Shown piece after piece: positions 18,606 to 26,400 of a stretch of DNA of 64,000 nt. Source of the DNA: Fonticella tunisiensis (GTDB taxonomy: Bacteria; Bacillota; Clostridia; Clostridiales; Caloramatoraceae); assembly GCF_004364155.1 (NCBI RefSeq), contig NZ_SOAZ01000007.1:1-64000 (forward strand), in the 5' to 3' direction. A program made the position numbers and the translations under genes. Below the pieces are notes generated by a model. It searched no databases and was not told where the DNA came from. It was given only the letters and a program-made list of their open reading frames with translations. The number at the start of each line of letters is the position of its first letter. Positions within the stretch are counted from its first letter, which is position 1.

Positions 18606-19367
18606 ATGTTTGCAGAAGAAAGACTCAATCAAATTTTAGATATCCTAAAAAGGGATGGAAGGGTTTTTGTTAAGGACCTCAGCGCCAGGTTCAACGTGTC
18701 TGAAGCCATGATAAGAAAGGACCTTCAGCGCCTTGAGAGGGAAGGGAAGCTTAAAAGAACCTACGGTGGTGCCATACTGGAAAGGAAAAAGGCGGAAAGT
18801 ACAAGCATAGATGCCAGGTTGATAAAAAATATGGATATAAAGCTTAAGATAGCCGAAAAGGCCTACGAACAGCTTGAGGATATGGACATTATATTTCTCG
18901 ACATATCAAGCATAAATTATCTTATAGCAAAACTTGTGGCATCAAGGGATAAGAAAATAACTATTGTAACTAACATGGTTGAAATAACCTCTCTTTTTAC
19001 AAAAAATATCTATACCAGCCTTATTTGCATTGGTGGAGTGTATAATAAAATGCTTGGTGGGGTGGTTGGTTCTGCCGCCATTGAAAGCATTTCAAAACAC
19101 AGGTATGATAAGGCCTTTATTGGAAGCTGCGGAGTTAACATATATGACTGCAGCATAAGCAACTTTGACCTTGAGGAGGGCAACACCAAAAAAGCCATTA
19201 TTAAGGCTTCAAAGAAGGTTTATTTGGTCATGGAAAATGAGAAGTTTTTCTTTGACGGTTCCTATCGATTTGCAAACCTCAAGGATGCAGATTTCATCAT
19301 CACCGAAGATAGACCCGAGGAAAAGATAATTGAATTCCTCGAAAAGAATAATATAGGAATAATTTAA
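18606..19367 (+). CDS. DeoR/GlpR family transcriptional regulator
   Basis: 253 residues. The N-terminal winged helix-turn-helix carries the DeoR signature (VKDLSARFNVSEAMIRKDL, then GKLKRTYGGA; about residues 18-60). The C-terminal DeoRC sugar-phosphate sensor domain follows, with the IVTNMVEI, LICIGGVYN and AFIGSCGV segments. It is probably a repressor responding to a sugar phosphate. It is divergent from the activase and glycyl radical enzyme genes and 57 bp upstream of the aldolase gene, so it likely controls both directions. The promoter region contains a repeated ATTATC(A/G)TTT motif and a fragment of a dispersed repeat. Confidence 0.93.
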   Translation: MFAEERLNQILDILKRDGRVFVKDLSARFNVSEAMIRKDLQRLEREGKLKRTYGGAILERKKAESTSIDARLIKNMDIKLKIAEKAYEQLEDMDIIFLDISSINYLIAKLVASRDKKITIVTNMVEITSLFTKNIYTSLICIGGVYNKMLGGVVGSAAIESISKHRYDKAFIGSCGVNIYDCSISNFDLEEGNTKKAIIKASKKVYLVMENEKFFFDGSYRFANLKDADFIITEDRPEEKIIEFLEKNNIGII

Positions 19368-19424
19368 CTTCTTTTACTGGTTTTGGTTTTTAAATGCAAA
19401 TATATAAATGAAAGGATGATTAAA

Positions 19425-20105
19425 ATGCTTTATTTATTGGACACTGCTAATTTAGATGCAATTAAAAGGGCCTTTGATCTATATCCCTTAGGCGGTGTAA
19501 CCACGAACCCCACTATTATATCAAAGGAAAAGAAAAATTTTCTCGATATATTAAGGGACATAAGGGAAGTAATAGGGAAAGATAGCATGCTCCATGTTCA
19601 AGCCCTTGGTACAAAGGCAGATGAAATTGTGAGGGAAGCAGAATACCTCTGTGAAGCTGTAGGGGGAAATCTGTACATAAAGATACCGGTAATACCTGAA
19701 GGCATAAAAGCAGTGAAGATGTTAAAGAAAAAGGGTATTAAAACTACAGCTACGGCAATTTTTACAGCTGAGCAGGCTCTTATGGCTGCTTCTGCCGGTG
19801 CTGAATTTGTTGCCCCCTACGTAAATAGAATTGACAACATAGGAGGCAACGGGGTGGGCGTTGTATCAGAAATAGTTCATCTATTCGATACCTTTGGAAT
19901 GGATGCAAAGGTACTTGCAGCCTCCTTCAAAAACGTCCAGCAGGTTCACGAAGTTGCCCTCAATGGGGGACATGCTGTGACCGTAAGTGCAGATATAATG
20001 GACGGACTCCTTTATCATCCTCTAACCGACTGGAGCGTAAATCAATTTATAAAGGACTGGGAAGGAGCCTACGGAGAAGGGAAATTAACCTTCGATGTAA
20101 AATAA
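19425..20105 (+). CDS. fsa: fructose-6-phosphate aldolase / transaldolase-like protein (FSA/TalC family)
   Basis: 226 residues, the short length of FSA/MipB/TalC enzymes rather than full transaldolases. LLDTANLDAIKRA at the N-terminus, GGVTTNPTII, the Schiff-base lysine in YIKIPV (Lys86) and TATAIFTAEQA are family hallmarks. The start at 19425 is preferred because AAAGGATG precedes the ATG; a TTG extension to 19383 adds residues not seen in the family. FSA cleaves or forms fructose-6-phosphate-like sugars using dihydroxyacetone or hydroxyacetone. With the divergent glycyl radical enzyme it would cleave 1-deoxyfructose-6-phosphate to glyceraldehyde-3-phosphate and hydroxyacetone. No hydroxyacetone reductase (gldA) is encoded in the window. 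Confidence 0.93.
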   Translation: MLYLLDTANLDAIKRAFDLYPLGGVTTNPTIISKEKKNFLDILRDIREVIGKDSMLHVQALGTKADEIVREAEYLCEAVGGNLYIKIPVIPEGIKAVKMLKKKGIKTTATAIFTAEQALMAASAGAEFVAPYVNRIDNIGGNGVGVVSEIVHLFDTFGMDAKVLAASFKNVQQVHEVALNGGHAVTVSADIMDGLLYHPLTDWSVNQFIKDWEGAYGEGKLTFDVK

Positions 20106-20146
20106 ACCTTTCTATACATGTCAAAAGATGTCCAACTAATCAGTTA

Positions 20147-20182
20147 AAATAAAGGGGCTGTATCAATCAACCCCTTTATTTT
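20147..20182. terminator. bidirectional terminator after the aldolase gene
   Basis: AAAATAAAGGGG pairs with CCCCTTTATTTT around a 12-base loop, between converging genes. Confidence 0.9.
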
Positions 20183-20241
20183 ATACATACATCCGTATCA
20201 AATGCAGAACTATTTAATTAACTGTACCTATTCAAATGTTC

Positions 20242-21183
20242 CTATTCTATATCCTCAAAGGGATTGAAATCTTTAACGGTCATTTCATCCTTTAGCTCTA
20301 CTTTGTCACAATAAGGAATAAATACCTGTTGATCCTGTAATAATTTTATCTTCAGGTATAGTACAACCTTCTCAGTCAAGGTCTGGAATGTGTGTTCATC
20401 CGGGTTTTTGTTAACTTTAGTTTGATCCCTTTCAATGTCCTCTTCACAGATTTTGGCGAAAACTAATTCGCAGCGTACTTCTTCATTGAAGAATTCGAAA
20501 TCCTGAAAATCCTGCTCAGTGCTTTTTTTGCCTAAAAGCTCAGGATCAAATATTTCTACCTCAGTTTGAGGGAATCTTTTAACAAATTGTGGGTATACTA
20601 CGAATGGCACCTCTGTTACACATTCAAAAGGAACTTTTACTGTTGTATGTTTTATTCTTCCATTAATACCATTTTCATCAGCACATTCTACCGTAGAATA
20701 CTCGATATTTTTTCTAAGAAATCCTCTAAGGAACAGTTTATTGGTTTTTGGTATGAGCTTACACTGCGTTAAAAATACATTCTTTTTTATTCTCTTAATA
20801 TCTAAAGCTGGTTCCTCCAGTTTAATTGATGATTCAAAGTCAATCTGTACAGTAAATTCAGATAATACTACAGGAACTTTGACAACTGCCGGTCCTTTTA
20901 TCGGGCATGGATACTGAGGCCAGTTCTTGCACTCTCCAAGAGTTCTTGGTTTTATAATTTTTGCATCACATGAAACAGGCTTATGGCAAGATTCATTAGC
21001 GACAGCAAACTCCCCCATTGTTCTTTCTGGCTCTGAAGCCTTTGAACTGGATGCAGCAGGACAGGAGCGATCATTGGTGCTCTCAGTTTCATCGAAATTT
21101 TTTTGGCCCATTATTTTCACACTGAGTATATCGGATTTACCAATATAGTCATTGGTGCTGGCTATTTCATTCATGTTTTCCAT
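20242..21183 (-). CDS. SPOCS/DUF3794-like spore-surface protein, paralogue 1
   Basis: 313 residues. A variable, Ser/Glu-rich N-terminal 90 residues precede a core of about 220 residues shared with three neighbours: LGECKNWP, then KVPVVLSEFTVQIDF, KLEEPALDIKRIKKNVF, LTQCKLIPKT, RKNIEYSTVEC, TTVKVPFECVT and a C-terminal FQTLTEKVVLYLKIKLLQDQ. The VPVVLxE/LTQCKLIP/RKNIEY pattern is that of DUF3794/SPOCS-like proteins linked to spore coat or exosporium of clostridia. No signal peptide or membrane segment is seen, as expected for mother-cell proteins that assemble on the spore. Start chosen with AGGAGGATG nearby. Exact function unknown; a structural spore role is inferred. Confidence 0.8.
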   Translation of the reverse strand: MENMNEIASTNDYIGKSDILSVKIMGQKNFDETESTNDRSCPAASSSKASEPERTMGEFAVANESCHKPVSCDAKIIKPRTLGECKNWPQYPCPIKGPAVVKVPVVLSEFTVQIDFESSIKLEEPALDIKRIKKNVFLTQCKLIPKTNKLFLRGFLRKNIEYSTVECADENGINGRIKHTTVKVPFECVTEVPFVVYPQFVKRFPQTEVEIFDPELLGKKSTEQDFQDFEFFNEEVRCELVFAKICEEDIERDQTKVNKNPDEHTFQTLTEKVVLYLKIKLLQDQQVFIPYCDKVELKDEMTVKDFNPFEDIE

Positions 21184-21399
21184 AATAACATCCTCCTATT
21201 ATTATGATATTTATCTCTTTAATATTAATATATTTCTTTTCCGACAAAATGTTCCAATAACATTGAAGATATTTTTATTTTTAAGTAATTTAGTCGAATT
21301 ATGCTATCCAGATTTCAATTAAAGATTTTTTTCATACCCATATTTTTAATACTTAAGCTTTAATAGCACTGCACATTAAGTAATTTCCATAATTTATGC

Positions 21400-21463
21400 A
21401 TAAAAAGCAGGGCGGTTCATTCTTCCACCCTTTTAACAGGATAAGTGGAGGATAATCCGCCCC
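21400..21463 (-). terminator. terminator after SPOCS paralogue 2
   Basis: A long interrupted stem (GGGCGG with CCGCCC, plus inner CCAC/GTGG) is followed on the minus strand by CTGCTTTTTATG. Confidence 0.8.
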
Positions 21464-21474
21464 AAATGAATTAG

Positions 21475-22269
21475 CTATTCTTCATTGGCTTCTTTAACAT
21501 CTTCCATTGGGTCATATTCTTTAAATGTCATGGCATCCTTATTATCTTTTAAATCGCAGTAAGGAATGAAAACCTGCTGATCCTGTAATAATTTAATCTT
21601 TAACAACAAAACAACTTTTTCGGTAAAGGTCTGGAAGGTATTTTCAAATGAATCACCTGATACAGGAGTTTGCCTGCCTTCTTCTTCCTCTTCGGCAATT
21701 TTAGCCCATACTAATTCACAGCGAACTTCTTCATTGAAGGGCTCGAAATCCAGGAAAGTCTGCTCATCTGTTCTCTTACCTAAAAGCTCAGGATCAAATA
21801 TTTCTACTTCTTTTTGTGGTTCCCTTTTTGTAAATTCTGGGTAGCGAAGGAACTTTACATCTGTGCAGCATTCGAATGGAACTTTGCAAGTTGAATGCCT
21901 TATAGCTCCACTGATGCAAGAATTATCAGGCCTGCATTCTACCGTAGAATATTCAATATTTTTTCTAATAAATCCTTCAATCAAGAGCTTGTTAGTTTTG
22001 GGTATAAGCTTGCATTGTGTTAAATATACATGCTTTTTAATTCTCTTGATGTCGAGGGCAGGTTCTTCCAGCCTAACATCTGATTTAATACAGATCTGAA
22101 CAACAAATTCAGAAAGCACTACGGGAATCTTTGCTACTAATGGTCCGTAATTTGGTCTTGGGTACTTCGGCCAGTTTCTGCATTCCCCAAGGGTTCTGTT
22201 GTCTATAACATCCGCCTCGCATTCTGGCAAAGGATTTATTTTATCAGGTTTTGAGCACATATTCGACAT
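21475..22269 (-). CDS. SPOCS/DUF3794-like spore-surface protein, paralogue 2
   Basis: 264 residues, with a short N-terminal region followed by the shared core (LGECRNWPKYP, AKIPVVLSEFVVQICI, LTQCKLIPKT, RKNIEYSTVEC, FNEEVRCELVWAKI, VLLLKIKLLQDQQVFIPYC). Of the four paralogues it has the shortest pre-core segment apart from paralogue 4, and an acidic C-terminus (EDVKEANEE). AGGAGGTTTC precedes the ATG by several bases. It has its own strong terminator, so each paralogue seems to be a separate unit. Conserved cysteines (LTQC, VEC, PFEC, VRCEL) could cross-link in an insoluble coat layer. Confidence 0.8.
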   Translation of the reverse strand: MSNMCSKPDKINPLPECEADVIDNRTLGECRNWPKYPRPNYGPLVAKIPVVLSEFVVQICIKSDVRLEEPALDIKRIKKHVYLTQCKLIPKTNKLLIEGFIRKNIEYSTVECRPDNSCISGAIRHSTCKVPFECCTDVKFLRYPEFTKREPQKEVEIFDPELLGKRTDEQTFLDFEPFNEEVRCELVWAKIAEEEEEGRQTPVSGDSFENTFQTFTEKVVLLLKIKLLQDQQVFIPYCDLKDNKDAMTFKEYDPMEDVKEANEE

Positions 22270-22493
22270 ATTTGAAACCTCCTATTTTTGCATATTAGGG
22301 GGGATTTTTTCTTACACATCCCTATTCCTAGTAACATTATATTTGTTTTTCTTAAAATGGTTACAAATATTGTAGAATATTTATATTTTTTGTTGAATTA
22401 TGTCAAATTTCATAATATAACTAAATATATCTAACTTGTGGCTTAGTTGTATTTATTTTTGTTAATAGTTATACCGTTCTGAGTTAATAAATA

Positions 22494-22554
22494 AACAGGA
22501 TATTTTATTCCCCCCTTCTTTATAGAAAGGTAAGAATACAATATCCTGTTTCAT
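22494..22554. terminator. long-loop hairpin near the dispersed repeat
   Basis: AAACAGGATATT pairs with AATATCCTGTTT around a loop of about 37 bases with a weak internal stem. It lies beyond a dispersed element (22572-22746) downstream of paralogue 3. It may be that gene's original terminator, now separated from it. Confidence 0.5.
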
Positions 22555-22571
22555 CATTCTTTCCATCAATC

Positions 22572-22746
22572 TTAAATTAACCTGTTGTGCTAGCTCAGGA
22601 GCTGAACGGAGATAAAAAATATATGAAATTCACATTTTTCAAATCCCGAGCCTTAGAACTTCTTTGCTAAGCGTGCCGGTGAATGAAATATATTTTTTAT
22701 CGCAGCGTCGATCTGTAAATTTATCTAGCGCAACGAGTTAAATTAA
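22572..22746 (+). repeat. dispersed foldback element, short-form copy B
   Basis: The left end TTAAATTAACCTGTTGTGCT is inverted at the right end (AGCGCAACGAGTTAAATTAA). Inside are the arms GATAAAAAATATATGAAATT and GAATGAAATATATTTTTTAT. Relative to the long copies, about 95 bases between CACA and TTTTTCAAATC are missing. The 60.9 kb copy lacks the same segment, so this is a defined subtype. Confidence 0.85.
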
Positions 22747-22789
22747 CCTATTGTATCAGCTTTTTTAAAGCGGACAATTAGAACTCCTG
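22738..22789 (+). repeat. fragment of the dispersed element abutting copy B
   Basis: Immediately after copy B a second left-end-like sequence (TTAAATTAACCTATTGTATC) is followed by AAAGCGGACAATTAGAAC. This matches AAAGCGGGCAACTAGAAG in the long copies. It is diverged and lacks the remaining arms. Confidence 0.55.
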
Positions 22790-22827
22790 AACATATATTT
22801 CCTAAAATATGTTCATAGCCGATAAAA

Positions 22828-23748
22828 CTATGTGCTATTGGATAAACTGGATTTATCTTTATCTAAAGGAGTGCTGCAAATCCCGTATATGTTTACCTGC
22901 TGATTCTGCAATAGCTTTAACTTTAAAAACAATACCATTTTCTCAACAATGGTCTGAAAAGTATGTTCATGTGCAAGCTCATCATTAACCTGCGCTTCAT
23001 CCTGCTTTATGTCCGATTCAAAAATTTTTACCTTCTCTATTTCACAAAACACTTTTTCTGTAAAATATTCACAATCAACAAATTCTTCCATCGAAATATT
23101 TTTATCGATAAAGTCACTCTTAAGCAGTTCTTCCTCTATGCGGGGATTTTTATTAGGTACATCGGGATAAACGTTAAAGTTCACCTTTGTAACACAATCA
23201 AAGGGAATATGCACCGTTGTATGTTTTATATTCCCACTTATGCTTTTTTCGCCTATACATTTAACAGCAGCATATTCTATATTCTTTCTGATAATTCCAC
23301 TTATAAACAGTTTGCTGGCTTCAGTTACAAGCTTACATTGAGTTAAATGTACATTCTTCTTAACACGCTTAATTTCAAGTGCCGGCTCCTCCAATTTTAT
23401 TATGGATTCAATGTTAATTTGAACCCAAAACTCCGCCAGGACAACAGGAATTTTAGCTACCAAAAAGCCATCCTTTCCAAGGGGCTTAACTGAAACGTTG
23501 CCGCATTCTACAAGGGTTTTTGCTTCACATACCTTTCCTTTATATTCATTTTTCTCCTCACTACCCTGATTATCTTCGCTTTTATTATCCGTTAAAAGAA
23601 CCTCACTTTTTAAACCATCAATACCGATTTCATCAAGATCATCTACTTTTTCAATTCTTTCCTTCTCATTATCAATTGATTTAGAACGGGTCTGTTCATT
23701 AATAAGACTTTTCTTGTCATTATGTTTTCTATGCTTATGTTTTCCCAT
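22828..23748 (-). CDS. SPOCS/DUF3794-like spore-surface protein, diverged paralogue 3
   Basis: 306 residues. The N-terminal 80 residues are highly charged, starting with a Lys/His-rich stretch (KHKHRKHNDKKS) and then an acidic region, quite unlike the other three. The core is recognisable but diverged: KIPVVLAEFWVQINI, KLEEPALEIKRVKKNVH, LTQCKLVTEASKL, RKNIEYAAVKC, TTVHIPFDCVTKVNF and FQTIVEKMVLFLKLKLLQNQQV. The usual LGECxNWP is replaced by LVECGNVS. The basic start could bind acidic partners or nucleic acid. The dispersed element copy B and a hairpin follow the gene. Confidence 0.78.
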   Translation of the reverse strand: MGKHKHRKHNDKKSLINEQTRSKSIDNEKERIEKVDDLDEIGIDGLKSEVLLTDNKSEDNQGSEEKNEYKGKVCEAKTLVECGNVSVKPLGKDGFLVAKIPVVLAEFWVQINIESIIKLEEPALEIKRVKKNVHLTQCKLVTEASKLFISGIIRKNIEYAAVKCIGEKSISGNIKHTTVHIPFDCVTKVNFNVYPDVPNKNPRIEEELLKSDFIDKNISMEEFVDCEYFTEKVFCEIEKVKIFESDIKQDEAQVNDELAHEHTFQTIVEKMVLFLKLKLLQNQQVNIYGICSTPLDKDKSSLSNST

Positions 23749-23885
23749 CCTTATTTCCCCCTACCATTTTTAAACCAAGGCATCAATAGTTTGCTGCAAA
23801 ATTCTACTATTACTATAATATGCATAATATATACCATATGAAACTAATTTTTATAAGTATTTAAGTAATTCCTATATTAAAATAC

Positions 23886-23926
23886 AAAAAAAACTCAAAT
23901 CCTTCTATATAGATTTGAGTTTTTAT
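23886..23926. terminator. bidirectional terminator after SPOCS paralogue 4
   Basis: AAAACTCAAATC pairs with GATTTGAGTTTT around a 10-base loop, with A and T runs on either side. Confidence 0.88.
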
Positions 23927-23986
23927 AAATTTTAATCTCTATTTATGCCCCAATTCAGATATTAAATAGCTTCACTCTAATTATAT

Positions 23987-24793
23987 CTATTCCTTATTTA
24001 CTTCGTCTATATCCTCAAAGGGATTAAACTCCTTTACAAAATCACCTTCCTGCATATCAGAATCAACTGCATCATACCCGCTAACCTTTACCTGTTGATC
24101 CTGCAATAATTTTAGCTTTAAATAAAGAACAACCTTTTCCGTTAGTATTTGGAAGGTATGCTCATCAGGGCTATCCTTAATAGCTGTCTGGTCTTCTTCG
24201 ATATCTTCTTCGCATATTTTGGCATAAACAAGCTCGCATCGAACCTCTTCGTTAAATATCTCAAAATCCTGAAAATCCTGTTCGGTGGCTTTTCTACCGA
24301 GCAGCTCCGGGTCAAACATCTCTATCTCTGATTGAGGCATTCTCGGATCAAACTTTGGATAAATCATAAAGGGTACCCGCGTAACACATTCAAAGGGGAC
24401 CTTTACTGTTGTATGTTTTATTTCACCATTAATTCCATTCTTGTCAGCACACTGTACTGTGGAATATTCAATATTCTTTCTTATAAATCCTCTAATAAAG
24501 AGTTTATCGGTCTTCGGTATAAGCTTACATTGGGTGAGGTACACATTTTTTTTAATTCTTTTAATCTCCAGGGCAGGCTCTTCCAGCTTAATTACTGATT
24601 CAAAGTCAATTTGAACTGTGAATTCTGATAAAACTACTGGAACCTTGATTACTACAGGTCCTTTTGTAGCCCGGGGATATTTAGGCCAGTTTTTGCATTC
24701 TCCAAGGGTTCTTGGTTTGATGAGCTTTGCATTACATGAAGAAGAGCTATACTTTAAATCATTTACGTCAGTGCAATCATTAACATTTCCCAT
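23987..24793 (-). CDS. SPOCS/DUF3794-like spore-surface protein, paralogue 4
   Basis: 268 residues, the closest relative of paralogue 1: LIKPRTLGECKNWPKYP, KVPVVLSEFTVQIDFES, YLTQCKLIPKTDKL, RKNIEYSTVQC, VKVPFECVTRVPFMIYP, EIEMFDPELLGRK, EEVRCELVYAKI, HTFQILTEKVVLYLKLK and LLQDQQV, ending with EFNPFEDIDEVNKE, also like paralogue 1. A recent tandem duplication is likely. AGGAGGTTGC lies before the ATG. It is divergently placed from the G2-domain gene across 463 bp of AT-rich DNA. A spore-surface role is inferred from family and from the other sporulation genes in the window. Confidence 0.8.
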   Translation of the reverse strand: MGNVNDCTDVNDLKYSSSSCNAKLIKPRTLGECKNWPKYPRATKGPVVIKVPVVLSEFTVQIDFESVIKLEEPALEIKRIKKNVYLTQCKLIPKTDKLFIRGFIRKNIEYSTVQCADKNGINGEIKHTTVKVPFECVTRVPFMIYPKFDPRMPQSEIEMFDPELLGRKATEQDFQDFEIFNEEVRCELVYAKICEEDIEEDQTAIKDSPDEHTFQILTEKVVLYLKLKLLQDQQVKVSGYDAVDSDMQEGDFVKEFNPFEDIDEVNKE

Positions 24794-25256
24794 ATTTGCA
24801 ACCTCCTATTCAGTTATTCTAAAAAGCGATCTCTAATTACAATATATTCCCTCATATATCATTTTGTTCCATGATGCGTATGATTTTTTTATTTTTTGAA
24901 CATTACCATCGAAGTATGTTATATCCATGAAATTAATAGTTTTAATTATATAGTATTATTATATTGTTAATACCCCATAGTGTTACAAAGCATCCCTAAT
25001 GGCAGACATTGCAGCAACACTTTCTTCAAACTGGTATAAAAATTAATAATAATTGTTATCAAGAACTTTTTCCCATCTAAAACCTTGTATTTCATATACC
25101 TTAAGTATTGTTGTTTTAAGGAATATTGTGTCTAAAATGATAACAAGTTTGAGTAATATTTCATAAATTATAATTAGGTATAATTTTTTTCAGAAACTGT
25201 CAGCAGCACAATGCGCTACTTATATAGATAATTTTTTAAAAAGGAGTTGATTATAA
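24794..25256. other. AT-rich divergent promoter region, spore-surface genes
   Basis: 463 bp between divergent genes. No ORF, structured RNA or confident promoter was found. Sporulation sigma (E/K/G) promoters are expected here, but no clean consensus match is visible. Confidence 0.4.
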
Positions 25257-26315
25257 GTGACACGCCGTCATAACATAAAAAAAAGATTTTATAACCCGTG
25301 GCTTGATGATAGAGATTACTCATCAGAAGAATTTTCTAAAGTAGATGATCTGGAAAATAAATCTAAAACAAGTAATAGCTCAAGCGGCTTAAATAAATCC
25401 CTGGAGTATATACCCTATAACGAACCTATTGAGCCAAATGACTTTCAAGGTTTCAACATCATTAAAGTTAATCAGTCCGACATAATATCGCATGAGACTG
25501 AAACCATAAATGATGAAACTCCGCCTGCAGCAGACTCCCGCGATGACTTAGTAGAGAATGAAAATGAAGCCGGGCCGGCAAATGTAGAGGAAATAGAAGA
25601 TACACCCGATACCGCAGAAGTAGTTGAAGAAAAACTGATAGATGAACCAATGAACCTGATACAGGAAGATGTCAGTGAAGAGGTTGAAGAGAAAATAGTC
25701 AAAGAGGATTCAGAGGAGGCCCACGAGGATGTTGATATTATAATGGATAAAAATAATGATGACAGCGATTTAAAAGGGACAGAAATGCACTGTCTCATTG
25801 ATAATACAGGTTATGCAGAAATGTTTGAAACGGTGGATGGAAGAGGGATTGCCCCTGGATACTTTGTAACCCTTGATGGAATAAAAGTAAGGAGATTTAG
25901 ATATGGAGATAACTATGTACTTGGTGTTACAAGCGCTGCGCCTGGGGTGCTGTGCAATAGTGGAGAATATAGATGGAAAAACAAGTTCTTGACAGATGAA
26001 TGGGGAAGAATCCAATATGAAGAAATAACCATCTCCGAAGAATTAAATGGGGATATTAAAGCATCTGAAAGGGTAGAAAGGAGGCCACTAATAAACAATA
26101 ACTGGAACAGGAACACAAAATATGTTCCAAGGTCTAAAAGATCAGAATGGGTTTCAGTGGTTATAACAGGCAGAGTTCTCGTAAGGGATGATGGTACCTG
26201 CAGAGTAAATGGATACTGTCTGCCAAACGGAGAAGGAATTGCAACTTCCTGGTATTCTGGATTTAGAGTTTTAGAGCGCAGGGGAGCCAATCAAATAGTA
26301 ATTTTAATTAAATAG
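25257..26315 (+). CDS. acidic protein with C-terminal peptidase G2-type autoproteolytic domain
   Basis: 352 residues, GTG start with AAGGAG upstream. Residues about 20-180 are low-complexity, very rich in Glu and Asp and probably disordered. From about residue 183 it shows a pattern I recognise from peptidase G2 (intramolecular chaperone autoproteolytic) domains: GYAEMFETVDGRG, PGYFVTLDGIKVR, YVLGVTSAAPGVL and especially LTDEWGRIQYEE. In phage appendage proteins such domains trimerise a fibre and then cut themselves off. In clostridia they occur on spore-surface-like proteins. It has no signal peptide. Divergent from SPOCS paralogue 4, it may be part of the same spore layer. Autocleavage is untested. 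Confidence 0.75.
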   Translation: MTRRHNIKKRFYNPWLDDRDYSSEEFSKVDDLENKSKTSNSSSGLNKSLEYIPYNEPIEPNDFQGFNIIKVNQSDIISHETETINDETPPAADSRDDLVENENEAGPANVEEIEDTPDTAEVVEEKLIDEPMNLIQEDVSEEVEEKIVKEDSEEAHEDVDIIMDKNNDDSDLKGTEMHCLIDNTGYAEMFETVDGRGIAPGYFVTLDGIKVRRFRYGDNYVLGVTSAAPGVLCNSGEYRWKNKFLTDEWGRIQYEEITISEELNGDIKASERVERRPLINNNWNRNTKYVPRSKRSEWVSVVITGRVLVRDDGTCRVNGYCLPNGEGIATSWYSGFRVLERRGANQIVILIK

Positions 26316-26346
26316 ATACGAAAATCAGAATATGATTCCATTTTAA

Positions 26347-26400
26347 AAAGGGGCAGTCAATAACCAATAATTTATTTATGTTATTAACCGTCCCCTTGTT
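26347..26400. terminator. bidirectional terminator between G2-domain and GGDEF/HD-GYP genes
   Basis: AAGGGGCAGTCAATAAC pairs imperfectly with GTTATTAACCGTCCCCTT. It overlaps the stop codon of the minus-strand gene. Confidence 0.8.

Noticed and set aside
25468-25798. Ser-rich frames opposite the acidic region of the G2-domain gene
   Set aside because: They are antisense shadows of Glu/Asp-rich codons.
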